A DNA stretch of 64,000 nucleotides from Bifidobacterium asteroides (GTDB lineage: Bacteria > Actinomycetota > Actinomycetes > Actinomycetales > Bifidobacteriaceae), in assembly GCF_009683175.1 (NCBI RefSeq), contig NZ_WKKW01000006.1, forward strand, positions 1 through 64,000, read 5' to 3'. A model generated the notes under the pieces. It made no database searches. It saw only the letters and a program-made list of their open reading frames with translations, and was not told where the DNA came from. Below are positions 28,397-36,640 of the stretch, piece after piece. The position numbers and the translations under genes are program-made. Within the stretch, counting starts at the first letter, position 1. The number at the start of each line of letters is the position of its first letter.

Positions 28397-28600
28397 CGAC
28401 CTCGCCACCTTTCACGGTTGGTTTCAGTCTATGGGGGCGGACACATACAGACCAGCGACGGCGGCCAATGCTTCACCATCCCAACATCCTGCCGGGATGA
28501 TGGATGGGCATATTAGAAGCGCAATCGTTACTTATCACCACGATGCTCAGCACGTGCACAGGCCCGATGACGGTGAAAGGTCCTAAATCTCAGTTGGAGC

Positions 28601-28834
28601 TCAGCCCTTGATGTCTCGAGGATCCTTCTTGCCTATGGTGCGCTTGTCGCGGATTTTGTTGCCGCCCTTGTTATGGATGTTGACCTCGCCGCCGCCGGAC
28701 CGGTCCGCAAAGACCTTGGCCTGCTTGGTGGCCTCCGCCTTGGTGGCGAAGGTGCGGGAGACGCGTGAGGCCCCGGCCCGCTTGACTGTCCAAAGATCGC
28801 GATCCCCGTCGTATTGCACGTGATAATCAGCCAT
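28601..28834 (-). CDS. DUF2188 family small basic protein
   Basis: A 77-residue protein of unknown role. YHVQYDGDRDLWTVKRAG followed by FATKAEATKQAKVFADRSGGGEV matches the DUF2188 pattern: two short strands, a Trp-x-V-K core and an Ala-rich helix with a glycine turn, ending in a very basic tail (KIRDKRTIGKKDPRD). ATG 28834 has AAAGGA eight bases upstream; the frame is open to 28984 without a ribosome site. It borders a decayed island. Confidence 0.8.
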   Translation of the reverse strand: MADYHVQYDGDRDLWTVKRAGASRVSRTFATKAEATKQAKVFADRSGGGEVNIHNKGGNKIRDKRTIGKKDPRDIKG

Positions 28835-29635
28835 GATGGCCGTCCTTTCCATACTTCCCTGTACCCCCTCATCTTCCACTGCCCGACCTGGGGCACCGTG
28901 CTTCGACACACCAGAACCTCCAAGAATATTGTTCATCAATGATGGCGCTAAGAGAGGCTTTCCGCACTGTTGCCGGGCTTGCAACTTTTAGGTCAGGTAT
29001 CGACAATTCGATTATGGGCAGGGGAATAAAAATGACCAGAGCAAATTACTATGAGGTGATTTAAGTGGAACGAAACTACGGATGTTGAGTTACCTACTTG
29101 GATACAGGATCTGGGTTGGATGCATATTCAGGCAAGGTGGACACATCTCCATTAACCTTGAGATTCTAGAGGTTTGAGCAGAGTCCTGTTTGCAACCATA
29201 GGCGCGATTGGTTCGCCGATGCGGAAAGCAGCGTGCCCAGAAGCCACCAAGTGTTGGTAATAGCTTCGAGGAAGCGCTCCATCAGCTGGTCAGCAGGCGT
29301 CACGTCGGCATAGTCGCGGATTGAGTTGACTGGCACCACGTCCTTAATCTCATGTCAACAAGCCAAGCTGCGATATAACTTCCTCACATTGGATGTGGCG
29401 AGCAAAAGCCCGCGCATACGCCTCAATCAGACGTGGAAACACAAACAAGGCCACGCCATGATTCGTGCCGTCTTTTGCTATTGTCGCCCACCTTGCAGAT
29501 TGCACGGTTAAGCCTTTCACAGATGAGAAACTCTTCAGTGAAAACTGGTGGTCAAGCGGAACAGGATTAACAGGGAATGTGAGGAAGCGTCTGCAAGCGG
29601 CTCTTCATACCTACAGATGCTGTAGCCTTGCGGCT
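28835..29635. other. decayed island, no intact gene
   Basis: An AT-richer stretch with several protein-like but interrupted readings: a plus-strand fragment near 29032-29150 (ATG behind GGGGA, stop after ten codons, then a protein-like frame with many Trp), and the minus-strand fragments listed separately. No transposase is recognisable. It looks like DNA acquired and then broken down. Confidence 0.45.
29166..29604 (-). pseudogene. decayed coding region of unknown family
   Basis: Two protein-like open stretches on the minus strand overlap by five bases in different frames: 29604-29350 (84 codons without a start, including FSSVKGLTVQSARW and ALFVFPRLIEAYARAF) and 29354-29166 (62 codons, including VVPVNSIRDYADV and ADQLMERFLEAI). 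Another switch near 29255 opens a further protein-like frame down to 29152. The pattern suits one gene with frameshifts and a lost start. I cannot name the family. Confidence 0.35.
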
Positions 29636-30073
29636 ATGGCATGCAGGGGACGGAAATCGGATACAACAGGCGAGGATACGGAGAATACCGACCTTCGCCG
29701 CACGATCCACGTACCCCCTCATGCCGACCTTGTCCTATGGCTTCTAGGCCTGGCTCTGTTGCTGCCAATGAGCTGGGGCTGGTATAGCAAAATTCCTATT
29801 CAGTTCTTTATGGCATTCCCGGATGCCGTTGATTTTGCGTCAGACACTTGGGTGAACAGGATAATTGCGACCACCATTGTGGGGCTTGTCTGTTGGCTGA
29901 TAAGCGGCATTATCCATATAGTTGCCTTGTATAAAGGGAAGTCGCGAAAAGCCCGGAAATGGTGGAACGTCGTCACAAAAATCCTGCTTGTTTTAGTGAC
30001 GTTGATCGTCTTGCTGCATAGTCTGGCTGGGGTACTGTTCCTCTCGATAGACGTCAGCGATATTCCCCTGTGA
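29636..30073 (+). CDS. small hypothetical membrane protein
   Basis: About 145 residues. After a hydrophilic start, three hydrophobic segments are visible (DLVLWLLGLALLLPMSWGW, IIATTIVGLVCWLISGIIHI, ILLVLVTLIVLLHSLAGVLF), the last close to the C-terminus. The start at ATG 29636 is uncertain: the open frame reaches back to 29465 but the upstream part reads like non-coding DNA, and no strong ribosome site is present for either. It lies within the decayed island, so it may be a cargo gene or remnant. Family not recognised. Confidence 0.5.
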   Translation: MACRGRKSDTTGEDTENTDLRRTIHVPPHADLVLWLLGLALLLPMSWGWYSKIPIQFFMAFPDAVDFASDTWVNRIIATTIVGLVCWLISGIIHIVALYKGKSRKARKWWNVVTKILLVLVTLIVLLHSLAGVLFLSIDVSDIPL

Positions 30074-30131
30074 GTAACGCTGATGCTGACGCTCGCTCAC
30101 CGCCTATAAGTCAATCAGCTTCATCAAACGT

Positions 30132-30269
30132 CTAACGATCTGGATTCGCAAGAAACGCAGCATACGCTCGAGCAAGGGTTTCGGCTCCATCCTTGGTAGG
30201 AAGCCGGTCAGCTCCAGATGCACTCAAGAGCTTATCTTTGCCAAAGTTGAAAACTTCCCAAACCCACAT
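30132..30269 (-). CDS. possible small ORF or gene tail, 45 residues
   Basis: A short frame reading MWVWEVFNFGKDKLL, a Gly/Ala turn, then DGAETLARAYAAFL, with an amphipathic C-terminal helix. It lies 33 bases downstream of tRNA-Gly on the same strand. There is no ribosome site before the ATG, and the frame opens eight codons earlier after a stop, so it may be the surviving 3' end of a larger gene from the adjacent island. Confidence 0.3.
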   Translation of the reverse strand: MWVWEVFNFGKDKLLSASGADRLPTKDGAETLARAYAAFLANPDR

Positions 30270-30301
30270 GTCAATGCTGATGACAATTTTTCAGAAAAGA
30301 G

Positions 30302-30372
30302 AGCGGGCGACGGGAATCGGACCCGCCTCTGAAGCTTGGGAAGCTTCCATTCTACCAATGAACTACGCCCGC
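30302..30372 (-). tRNA. tRNA-Gly (CCC)
   Basis: A 71-base cloverleaf on the minus strand: acceptor arm GCGGGCG/CGCCCGC, anticodon stem GAAGC/GCTTC with loop TTCCCAA giving anticodon CCC, T arm GCGGG-TCCGATT-CCCGT-type. No CCA is encoded. It reads GGG codons. Its 3' side borders the decayed island, which is a common site preference for integrating elements, but no repeated tRNA 3' end was found. Confidence 0.95.
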
Positions 30373-30495
30373 AAATCCGGCTACCGGGGTCATACCTCGG
30401 CCAACCGCATGCGAGTCACCATGGTAGCAGGTCTCAGCGATGTGCGCGAATCACCAAGTCCGGGCACGGTTGCGAGACAGGTCTTCAATCCACTT

Positions 30496-31614
30496 TCAGA
30501 CGGTTCCGTCAGGCTCGATCAGGTCGGCCACCACCGTGGAGCAGGCCCCAAGCAAGGCGGCATCCTCACCCAGGGCCGAGCGGTCGACCACCAAAGGCCG
30601 ACGGAAATCAGTGGCCAGGGCATCGTTCATGGTCTTCTCCATGGCACTCAGGAAGATGCGGTTGACCACCCTGGAGTCGCCCAGGACAGCTACGCGGGGA
30701 ATGTCCATAAGACCGGCGGGCATGGTCAGAACACGACCCAGCAGTTCGCCAGCACGGCGCAAAATGCTGGCCAGATTGTCGGGATCCCGGTCCATTGCAG
30801 CAGTCAGCTTGGGAACACTGATCAGCGATTCCAGGCAGCCGCGCTTGCCACAGCGGCACTGAGGACCGGCGGGATCCACCACCACATGGCCAATCTCGCC
30901 TGCCGCGCGATTGCAACCGGTCACCAGCTCGCCAGAGACCAGCAATCCTGCCCCAACTCCGTCGCCCAGATGGACCAGCAACAGGTCAGACTGGCCTGAG
31001 CCAAACTGCCGCTCGGCCAAAACCTCATTGTTGGCATCGTTGTTGACCGTCACCTCCAAGCCTGTCTTCTCATGCAGATAGCCGCGCAGGTCGGTCTGAA
31101 CCCAGCCCAGGTTGGTGGCATCATCCACCACGCCTTCAGCACTGACGATGCCGGGACTGGATACGCCGATACCCATGACGGGGTGGGTTGCCCGCTGCAT
31201 CAATGAATCAGTCAACTCCCCCACCAAGTCCAGGGGGACCTTGCCGTCAGCGGTCAGAGGGATCTCCTCACGCGCCACTACCTGTCCGGTCAGGTTGAGC
31301 ACCGCCCCCCTGAAAACGTAGGGCGTGGAAAGGTCCAGGGCCAGGATGCTGCGCCCGTCGGGATTGATGCGCAGCAGCCGTCCCCGCTTGCCAGGCCCTG
31401 TGGATTTGCTATAACCCACTTCCATGAGCAGATGCTCGCCCAGCAGCTCGGCCACGATGTCTGATATGGCGACTCTGGTCAGCCCTGATGCGCGAGCCAG
31501 ATCAGCCCGGGTCATGCTGACATCGGGGTAGAGCAACCTGAGCAGGATGGCTCGGTTGTGGTGCCGCACCGACTTGGGCAGCGCCTTGGACAGGTTGCCG
31601 GTATTGCTGGTCAT
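30496..31614 (-). CDS. ROK-family transcriptional repressor of the amino-sugar genes (NagC-like)
   Basis: A 372-residue protein. A winged helix-turn-helix (about 18-65: SMTRADLARASGLTRVAISDIV) is joined to a ROK domain with LVHLGDGVGAGLLV and the zinc-binding GEIGHVVVDPAGPQCRCGKRGCLE. It diverges from the AGE-ROK kinase-nagB-nagA operon, so it probably senses an amino-sugar phosphate and represses that operon and itself. ATG 31614 has AGGCGA six bases upstream; the open frame to 31758 is not used. Confidence 0.9.
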   Translation of the reverse strand: MTSNTGNLSKALPKSVRHHNRAILLRLLYPDVSMTRADLARASGLTRVAISDIVAELLGEHLLMEVGYSKSTGPGKRGRLLRINPDGRSILALDLSTPYVFRGAVLNLTGQVVAREEIPLTADGKVPLDLVGELTDSLMQRATHPVMGIGVSSPGIVSAEGVVDDATNLGWVQTDLRGYLHEKTGLEVTVNNDANNEVLAERQFGSGQSDLLLVHLGDGVGAGLLVSGELVTGCNRAAGEIGHVVVDPAGPQCRCGKRGCLESLISVPKLTAAMDRDPDNLASILRRAGELLGRVLTMPAGLMDIPRVAVLGDSRVVNRIFLSAMEKTMNDALATDFRRPLVVDRSALGEDAALLGACSTVVADLIEPDGTV

Positions 31615-31835
31615 GATTCGCCTGACAATAGATAATGCGGGAACGGGGACCCGCCATGGGGATTGGGCCTTGAACCCCGTGATCACGCCCATCCATGCTT
31701 GCACCTTATATTGTAAACTTCCTTGCCCGGGCAGGTCCATACCTCGCCATTGCGGCACTGAAGCTGCTGGTTTTCAGGACTGCGCACTAGCATCGTGAGC
31801 AAGACCACGGGGACAGCCAATAAAAAGTTCAGTTT

Positions 31836-31855
31836 CCTAACAATTAAGTGTTAGG
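31836..31855. promoter_or_regulatory. candidate ROK operator (perfect palindrome)
   Basis: CCTAACA (31836-31842) and TGTTAGG (31849-31855) form a perfect 7-bp inverted repeat around ATTAAG, about 58 bases upstream of the AGE start and followed by an AT-rich stretch. A half-site-like CCTGACAATA lies at 31621-31630 next to the repressor start. Position and symmetry suit the adjacent ROK repressor. Confidence 0.5.
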
Positions 31856-31912
31856 CTGTTAACAGATACCAGAAACAGCTGCATCCCCTCGCTGAGCAAA
31901 GGAGCGATCGCC

Positions 31913-33217
31913 ATGACCACGACACCGAACCATTCGGGAGTCTCCCCGTCCGCCATAAATCCCCGATACCTGCTGGGCAACGAAGCCAACCGCATCTTCA
32001 TGGCCTCGCAGACCTACGGCTTCCTGGACTTCGGGCGTGGGTTCCCCACCGAGCAAGGCGGCGCCGGCTGGCTCAATGACGACGGCAGCATCGACCCAGA
32101 CCAGGGAATCCAGACCTGGATCACTTGCAGGATGACCCACGTCTACGCCATCGGCAGCCTTCTGGGCTACCCGGGAGCATCAGAGCTGGTCCATCGTGGC
32201 GTCCAGGCCCTCCAGGGCAACCTGCACGACGACGAACACGGCGGCTGGTATCCCTCGGTCTCCTGGCAGGGCCAGCCCGAGAGCGGCAAGACTTGCTATA
32301 CCCACGCCTTCGTTGTCCTAGCCGCCTCCTCAGCCATGCTGGCCGGCGACCCCGATGGGCAGGCCCTGCTGGACCAGGCGTTGGAGATCTTCAACCGCTA
32401 CTTCTGGGATGATGACAAGGGCCTTGCCGTCGACACCTGGAACAGCGAGTTCACCCGGCTGGACCCCTACCGGGGGCTCAACGCCAACATGCACAGCACC
32501 GAGGCCTTCCTGGCAGTGGCCGATGCCACCGGCAAGGAGGACTACCGCGAGCGCGCCGGACGCATCATCGACCAGGTCATCAGCTGGGCTGAGAACAACC
32601 AGTGGCGCATCCCCGAGCATTTCAACAGCGACTGGCAGGCCGACCTGGACTACAACCAGAACAACAAGGCCGACCAGTTCAAGCCTTACGGGGCAACGCC
32701 GGGCCACGGGATTGAATGGGCCAGGCTAATCACTCAGTACGCACTAAGCAGGTTCGATCAGGATGCCGACCGTCGCCACTACATCGAGGCAGCCGAGCAC
32801 CTGTTCGCCAGGGCTGTGGAGGATGGCTGGGCCGCCGACGGAGCCGAGGGCCTGGTCTACACCACGGACTGGCAGGGCCGCCCGGTGGTCCACGACCGCA
32901 TGCATTGGACCCTGGCCGAGGCCCTGAACACCTCGTCCACCCTCTACGCAGCCACCGGCAAGGCCACCTACGCCGACTGGTACGCCACCTTCTGCAGCTA
33001 CGTAGACCACTATTTGATCGACCACCAGGGCGGGTCCTGGTGGCATCAACTGGATGCCGACAACCAAGTCATCGGCACGGTCTGGCCCGGCAAGTCCGAC
33101 CTCTACCACGCATTCCAGTCCACCCTGATTCCCTACAACGACCCGGCGGTCTCCATCGCCACGGCCATCAAGAAGGCCTGCGGACAGGGACCTGCAGACC
33201 AGAATCAGGCCCGCTGA
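31913..33217 (+). CDS. AGE-family sugar epimerase/isomerase (N-acylglucosamine 2-epimerase fold)
   Basis: A 434-residue (alpha/alpha)6-barrel enzyme. Conserved His/Glu positions appear in CRMTHVYAIGSLLG, NANMHSTEAFLA, GHGIEWARL and MHWTLAEAL, the last two forming the usual catalytic region. The family covers GlcNAc 2-epimerases, mannose isomerase and YihS-type aldose-ketose isomerases; the length and the GHGIEWA stretch look closer to YihS/mannose isomerase than to renin-binding GlcNAc epimerases. Operon membership with a ROK kinase, NagB and NagA argues for an amino sugar or mannose derivative. ATG 31913 has AAAGGAG at good spacing. Confidence 0.85.
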   Translation: MTTTPNHSGVSPSAINPRYLLGNEANRIFMASQTYGFLDFGRGFPTEQGGAGWLNDDGSIDPDQGIQTWITCRMTHVYAIGSLLGYPGASELVHRGVQALQGNLHDDEHGGWYPSVSWQGQPESGKTCYTHAFVVLAASSAMLAGDPDGQALLDQALEIFNRYFWDDDKGLAVDTWNSEFTRLDPYRGLNANMHSTEAFLAVADATGKEDYRERAGRIIDQVISWAENNQWRIPEHFNSDWQADLDYNQNNKADQFKPYGATPGHGIEWARLITQYALSRFDQDADRRHYIEAAEHLFARAVEDGWAADGAEGLVYTTDWQGRPVVHDRMHWTLAEALNTSSTLYAATGKATYADWYATFCSYVDHYLIDHQGGSWWHQLDADNQVIGTVWPGKSDLYHAFQSTLIPYNDPAVSIATAIKKACGQGPADQNQAR

Positions 33218-33222
33218 AATCC

Positions 33223-34329
33223 ATGGCAGCATCGACCCCGCATCCCGAGGCGGATACAGATAACGTCCAGGCCCGTCCGATCAGCCTGGGAATTGACATC
33301 GGCGGCACCAAGATCGAGGGCGTGGCCATGGACGGCGACAAGCACCTGCTGGCCTGCCATCGAATCCCCACGCGCGAGGGCAACCAAGCGGTTCATGACG
33401 ACACGGTGACACTTATCCACCACCTTCTGGATCCGGTGGGCCCAAATCGGGGTTCTGTCACCGTAGGCCTGGGCATCCCGGGGCGCGTGGATGCCAACCG
33501 TGGAATAGTGGATGACGCAGTCAACCTGGGCATCCGCCACATGGCTCTGGGTCCTGCCGTTGCCAAGACGACCGGCCTGCCCGTCCGTGTCGAGAACGAT
33601 GTCAATATCGCTGCTCTGGGAGCCGCCTCGCAGGCCGGCGACTCCCTGATGGCCCCTGGAACCACACCTCACTCCGAGGCTGCCCGGAAGCAGGCCCGCC
33701 GCTCCGCATCAGTGCCCGGGCGTGACGGTCCCAGGGCCCTGCCCGACCATGACGACCATGTTGTGGTCTTCATCAACCTGGGTACCGGCCTGGCAGCGGG
33801 CATCATCCGCTGGGGCCGGATCGAGCACGGAGCCAGCGGGGCAATAGGCGAAATTGGCCACATCCCAGTGGACGCCCACCAGTTTCCCTGCAAGTGCGGC
33901 CAGCACGGCTGTCTGGAAACCGTGGCCTCAGGCTCGGCAGTGGAAGCCCTTTGGCCGGGAATCGCCCACCCCCTGCCTGACCTGATTGCCCAGGCAAGCC
34001 AGGGGAACCAGCGCGCCCAGGAAGTACAGGACATCATCGGGCATGGCATTGCCCTGGCTGTACAAATCGTGGCGTTGACCATCGATCCCGGAGTCATCAT
34101 CCTGGGCGGCGGCATGAGCAGAACCGGTCAGCCCCTGCTGGATCTGGTCACCGAGCATCTGAATAGGAGCGCGGCCTGCAGCCACTTCATCGCTTCGCTG
34201 AATCTGCCCGACCGGTTGCGCTTGGCTCCAGCCGACCTGCCCATCGCAGCCATCGGCGCCGCCCTGGCAGGACGCATGGCAACCGACAGTCGGCCATCTG
34301 ACTTTATAGGAAAGGAAATCGCATCATGA
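33223..34329 (+). CDS. ROK-family sugar kinase
   Basis: A 368-residue ATP-dependent kinase with the phosphate loop SLGIDIGGTKIEG (about 21-33), the NLGTGLAAGI adenosine region, and the ROK zinc site GEIGHIPVDAHQFPCKCGQHGCLE. There is no helix-turn-helix, so it is an enzyme. It probably phosphorylates GlcNAc, ManNAc or glucosamine to feed NagA/NagB. A hydrophilic insert of about 30 residues (EAARKQARRSASVPGRDG region) is unusual for the family. It starts six bases after the AGE stop, with a weak ribosome site, and its stop overlaps the nagB ATG as ATGA. Confidence 0.88.
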   Translation: MAASTPHPEADTDNVQARPISLGIDIGGTKIEGVAMDGDKHLLACHRIPTREGNQAVHDDTVTLIHHLLDPVGPNRGSVTVGLGIPGRVDANRGIVDDAVNLGIRHMALGPAVAKTTGLPVRVENDVNIAALGAASQAGDSLMAPGTTPHSEAARKQARRSASVPGRDGPRALPDHDDHVVVFINLGTGLAAGIIRWGRIEHGASGAIGEIGHIPVDAHQFPCKCGQHGCLETVASGSAVEALWPGIAHPLPDLIAQASQGNQRAQEVQDIIGHGIALAVQIVALTIDPGVIILGGGMSRTGQPLLDLVTEHLNRSAACSHFIASLNLPDRLRLAPADLPIAAIGAALAGRMATDSRPSDFIGKEIAS

Positions 34330-35114
34330 CCGAAATCATCATCGTCAAGTCCCAGGAGGAAGCCGGCAAAATCTATGCCCGCTGTACAGCCGACCTGATC
34401 CGGCGCAAGCCTGACTGCGTGCTGGGTCTGGCCACGGGATCCAGCCCTCTGGCGGCATACCAGGCGCTGGCCGATCTGGTCCACAAGGAGGGGATCGACG
34501 TCTCCCAGGTGCGTGGCTTCGCCCTGGACGAGTACGCGGGCCTGGACCCGGCCCACCCTCAGTCCTACCGGTCCACCATCGACCGGACCGTGGTCGAGCC
34601 TCTGGGCCTGGACCCCGCCAAGGTGAGGGTGCCCAATGGAAACCTGGACACCATCAAGGACGCTGGCCGCGTATATGACCAGGCAATCGAGGATGCCGGC
34701 GGTGTCGACCTGCAGATCCTGGGCATCGGCACCGACGGACATATCGGCTTCAACGAGCCCGGATCCTCCCTGGCCTCGGGCACCCGCATCAAGACCCTGA
34801 CCGAGCAGACCCGCATCGACAACGCCCGCTTCTTCGACAATGACATGGACCAGGTGCCCACCCACTGCATCACCCAGGGGATCGGAACCATCCTCAAGGC
34901 ACGCCAGCTGGTCCTCCTGGCTTTCGGCGCTGGCAAGGCAGAAGCCGTGGCCGAGAGCGTAGAGGGCGGCATATCGTCCTTCTGCCCGGCCTCCGCCCTC
35001 CAGATGCATCCCCATGCCACCGTGATCGTGGACGAGGCCGCCGCCTCCCGCCTGCGCAACCGCGACTACTACAAGTGGGCATATGCCAACAAGCCTGACT
35101 GGCAGTCCATCTAG
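34326..35114 (+). CDS. nagB: glucosamine-6-phosphate deaminase
   Basis: A 262-residue enzyme converting glucosamine-6-phosphate to fructose-6-phosphate and ammonia. The catalytic Asp is in GFALDEYAGL, and GIGTDGHIGFNEPGSS carries the active-site Asp/His/Glu group. Translation is coupled to the kinase through a 4-base ATGA overlap. It supplies fructose-6-phosphate, the substrate of the bifid shunt. Confidence 0.95.
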   Translation: MTEIIIVKSQEEAGKIYARCTADLIRRKPDCVLGLATGSSPLAAYQALADLVHKEGIDVSQVRGFALDEYAGLDPAHPQSYRSTIDRTVVEPLGLDPAKVRVPNGNLDTIKDAGRVYDQAIEDAGGVDLQILGIGTDGHIGFNEPGSSLASGTRIKTLTEQTRIDNARFFDNDMDQVPTHCITQGIGTILKARQLVLLAFGAGKAEAVAESVEGGISSFCPASALQMHPHATVIVDEAAASRLRNRDYYKWAYANKPDWQSI

Positions 35115-35128
35115 AAGGCAAACCAAAC

Positions 35129-36436
35129 ATGTCCAAGGAAGCATACGAGTCGGCGGGGCTCGCGGTCGAATCATCGCTGAATGGACCGGCCCATCCCCTT
35201 GTCCTGACCGGCGCAAGGCTGATAGACGCCCGAGGCATCAGGGAAGACAGCTGGATTTTGGCCTTGGAGGGCAGGATTGACCAGGTCGGACAAGGCAGGG
35301 AGAGCCTGGAATCCGCCCTGAGGGCCGCTGGCCTGCCCAGCCTACCGCCCTCCTTCCAGCCTGGATCAGATACCCATGACGTGAATGCGAACGGTGTGGA
35401 GTTCATCGACGCAGCCGGCTTCATCCTCACCCCCGGGTTCATCGACATCCACTCCCACGGCGGCTGGGTCCACTCCTTCGATGACGGCGACGATGCCATT
35501 CGCACAGCCAGGGCCTGTCATATGGTCCATGGAACCACCAGGCAGGTGCTCAGCCTGATCACCAACCCGGTCGACACGATGTGCACCAATCTGCGCTCAG
35601 TCAAGAGGGTCATGGACTCCAGACCCGATGTGCTGGGTGCCCACTTGGAAGGGCCCTTCATCGCTCTCTCCCGTAAAGGGGCGCACGATCCCAAATGCCT
35701 GCGCGACCCTGAACCAGCGGTTCTCGACCGCCTCCTGGAAGCTGCCGACGGTTGCATACGCCAGGTGACGTTGGCCCCCGAGCGCGACCATGGCTACGAG
35801 GCCATATCCCGCCTGGCTGGGTCCGGTGTGGTGCCTGCGGTCGGCCATTGCGATGCCGGCTACGATCAGACCTGCCGAGCTTTCGATGCCGGTGCCCGCA
35901 TACTCACTCATGTTTTCAACGCCATGAACGGCATCCACCACCGTCAGCCCGGACCCATTCCGGCCGCCGTGGAGGACCCTCGGGTTACAGCCGAGCTGAT
36001 CAACGACGGTTTCCATGTGCAGGACCCCTGCGTCGACCTGGCTTTCAGGCTCTTCCCCCATCGGATAGCCCTAGTCACCGATGCTATGGAGGCCACCGGC
36101 TGCGAGGACGGCGCCTACAAGCTGGGTTCCCTGGACGTAACAGTGAAGGGCGGCCACGCCCGCCTGACCTCCAACGGAGCCATCGCCGGTTCAACCCTGA
36201 CCCTGGATGTGGCAGTCGGCAGAGCAGTCCAATCCATCGGCCTGCCAGCCCCCCAGGCCGTGGAAGCCGCCACTCTGACACCTGCCCGGGCCCTGGGACT
36301 GGACCGCCCCAACCCGATCACCAACGCCCCGTTGGGCCTGCTGTCACCCGGCTATGCGGCCGACCTCCTCCTGCTGAACCCGGCCGACTGGTCCGTCAAA
36401 ACCGTGGTCTGCAACGGGCGAAGAATTCAGATCTAA
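35129..36436 (+). CDS. nagA: N-acetylglucosamine-6-phosphate deacetylase
   Basis: A 435-residue amidohydrolase, somewhat longer than the usual 380 because of an acidic/hydrophobic N-terminal stretch and a loop near 60-80. Metal and substrate residues are visible in DIHSHGGW, AHLEGPFI, VGHCDAGY, THVFNAMNG and the catalytic Asp in VTDAMEATG. It releases acetate from GlcNAc-6-phosphate for NagB, whose gene ends 14 bases upstream. It is the last gene of the operon, followed by a long perfect hairpin. Confidence 0.95.
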   Translation: MSKEAYESAGLAVESSLNGPAHPLVLTGARLIDARGIREDSWILALEGRIDQVGQGRESLESALRAAGLPSLPPSFQPGSDTHDVNANGVEFIDAAGFILTPGFIDIHSHGGWVHSFDDGDDAIRTARACHMVHGTTRQVLSLITNPVDTMCTNLRSVKRVMDSRPDVLGAHLEGPFIALSRKGAHDPKCLRDPEPAVLDRLLEAADGCIRQVTLAPERDHGYEAISRLAGSGVVPAVGHCDAGYDQTCRAFDAGARILTHVFNAMNGIHHRQPGPIPAAVEDPRVTAELINDGFHVQDPCVDLAFRLFPHRIALVTDAMEATGCEDGAYKLGSLDVTVKGGHARLTSNGAIAGSTLTLDVAVGRAVQSIGLPAPQAVEAATLTPARALGLDRPNPITNAPLGLLSPGYAADLLLLNPADWSVKTVVCNGRRIQI

Positions 36437-36516
36437 AGCACGGAGAGCCAAAAACCTCCGATTCCTCGTTGCCTCTATGACAAGCCGGATTCTTCGCAAC
36501 TAAGGGCACAAAGGCA

Positions 36517-36564
36517 GGAACGGTTAGAAGGCCCGGCCCAATGTCTGACCCTTCTAACCGTTCC
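36517..36564. terminator. 15-bp perfect hairpin between convergent genes
   Basis: GGAACGGTTAGAAGG (36517-36531) and its exact complement (36550-36564) enclose an 18-base loop. It lies between nagA and the convergent htpX and probably stops both transcripts. A T-run is absent on both sides, so Rho-independent action is unproven. Confidence 0.6.
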
Positions 36565-36640
36565 CAAAATTATCGACCAAGACAGCGGAGAGGAATCACC
36601 GCTATTGATAGGTGTACAGGCGCATTAGCCCGCTAGTCTT

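Noticed and set aside
32716-33222. Upstream extension of the ROK kinase frame
   Set aside because: It overlaps the AGE gene in another frame and reads as Arg/Pro/Gly-rich noise; the kinase starts at 33223.
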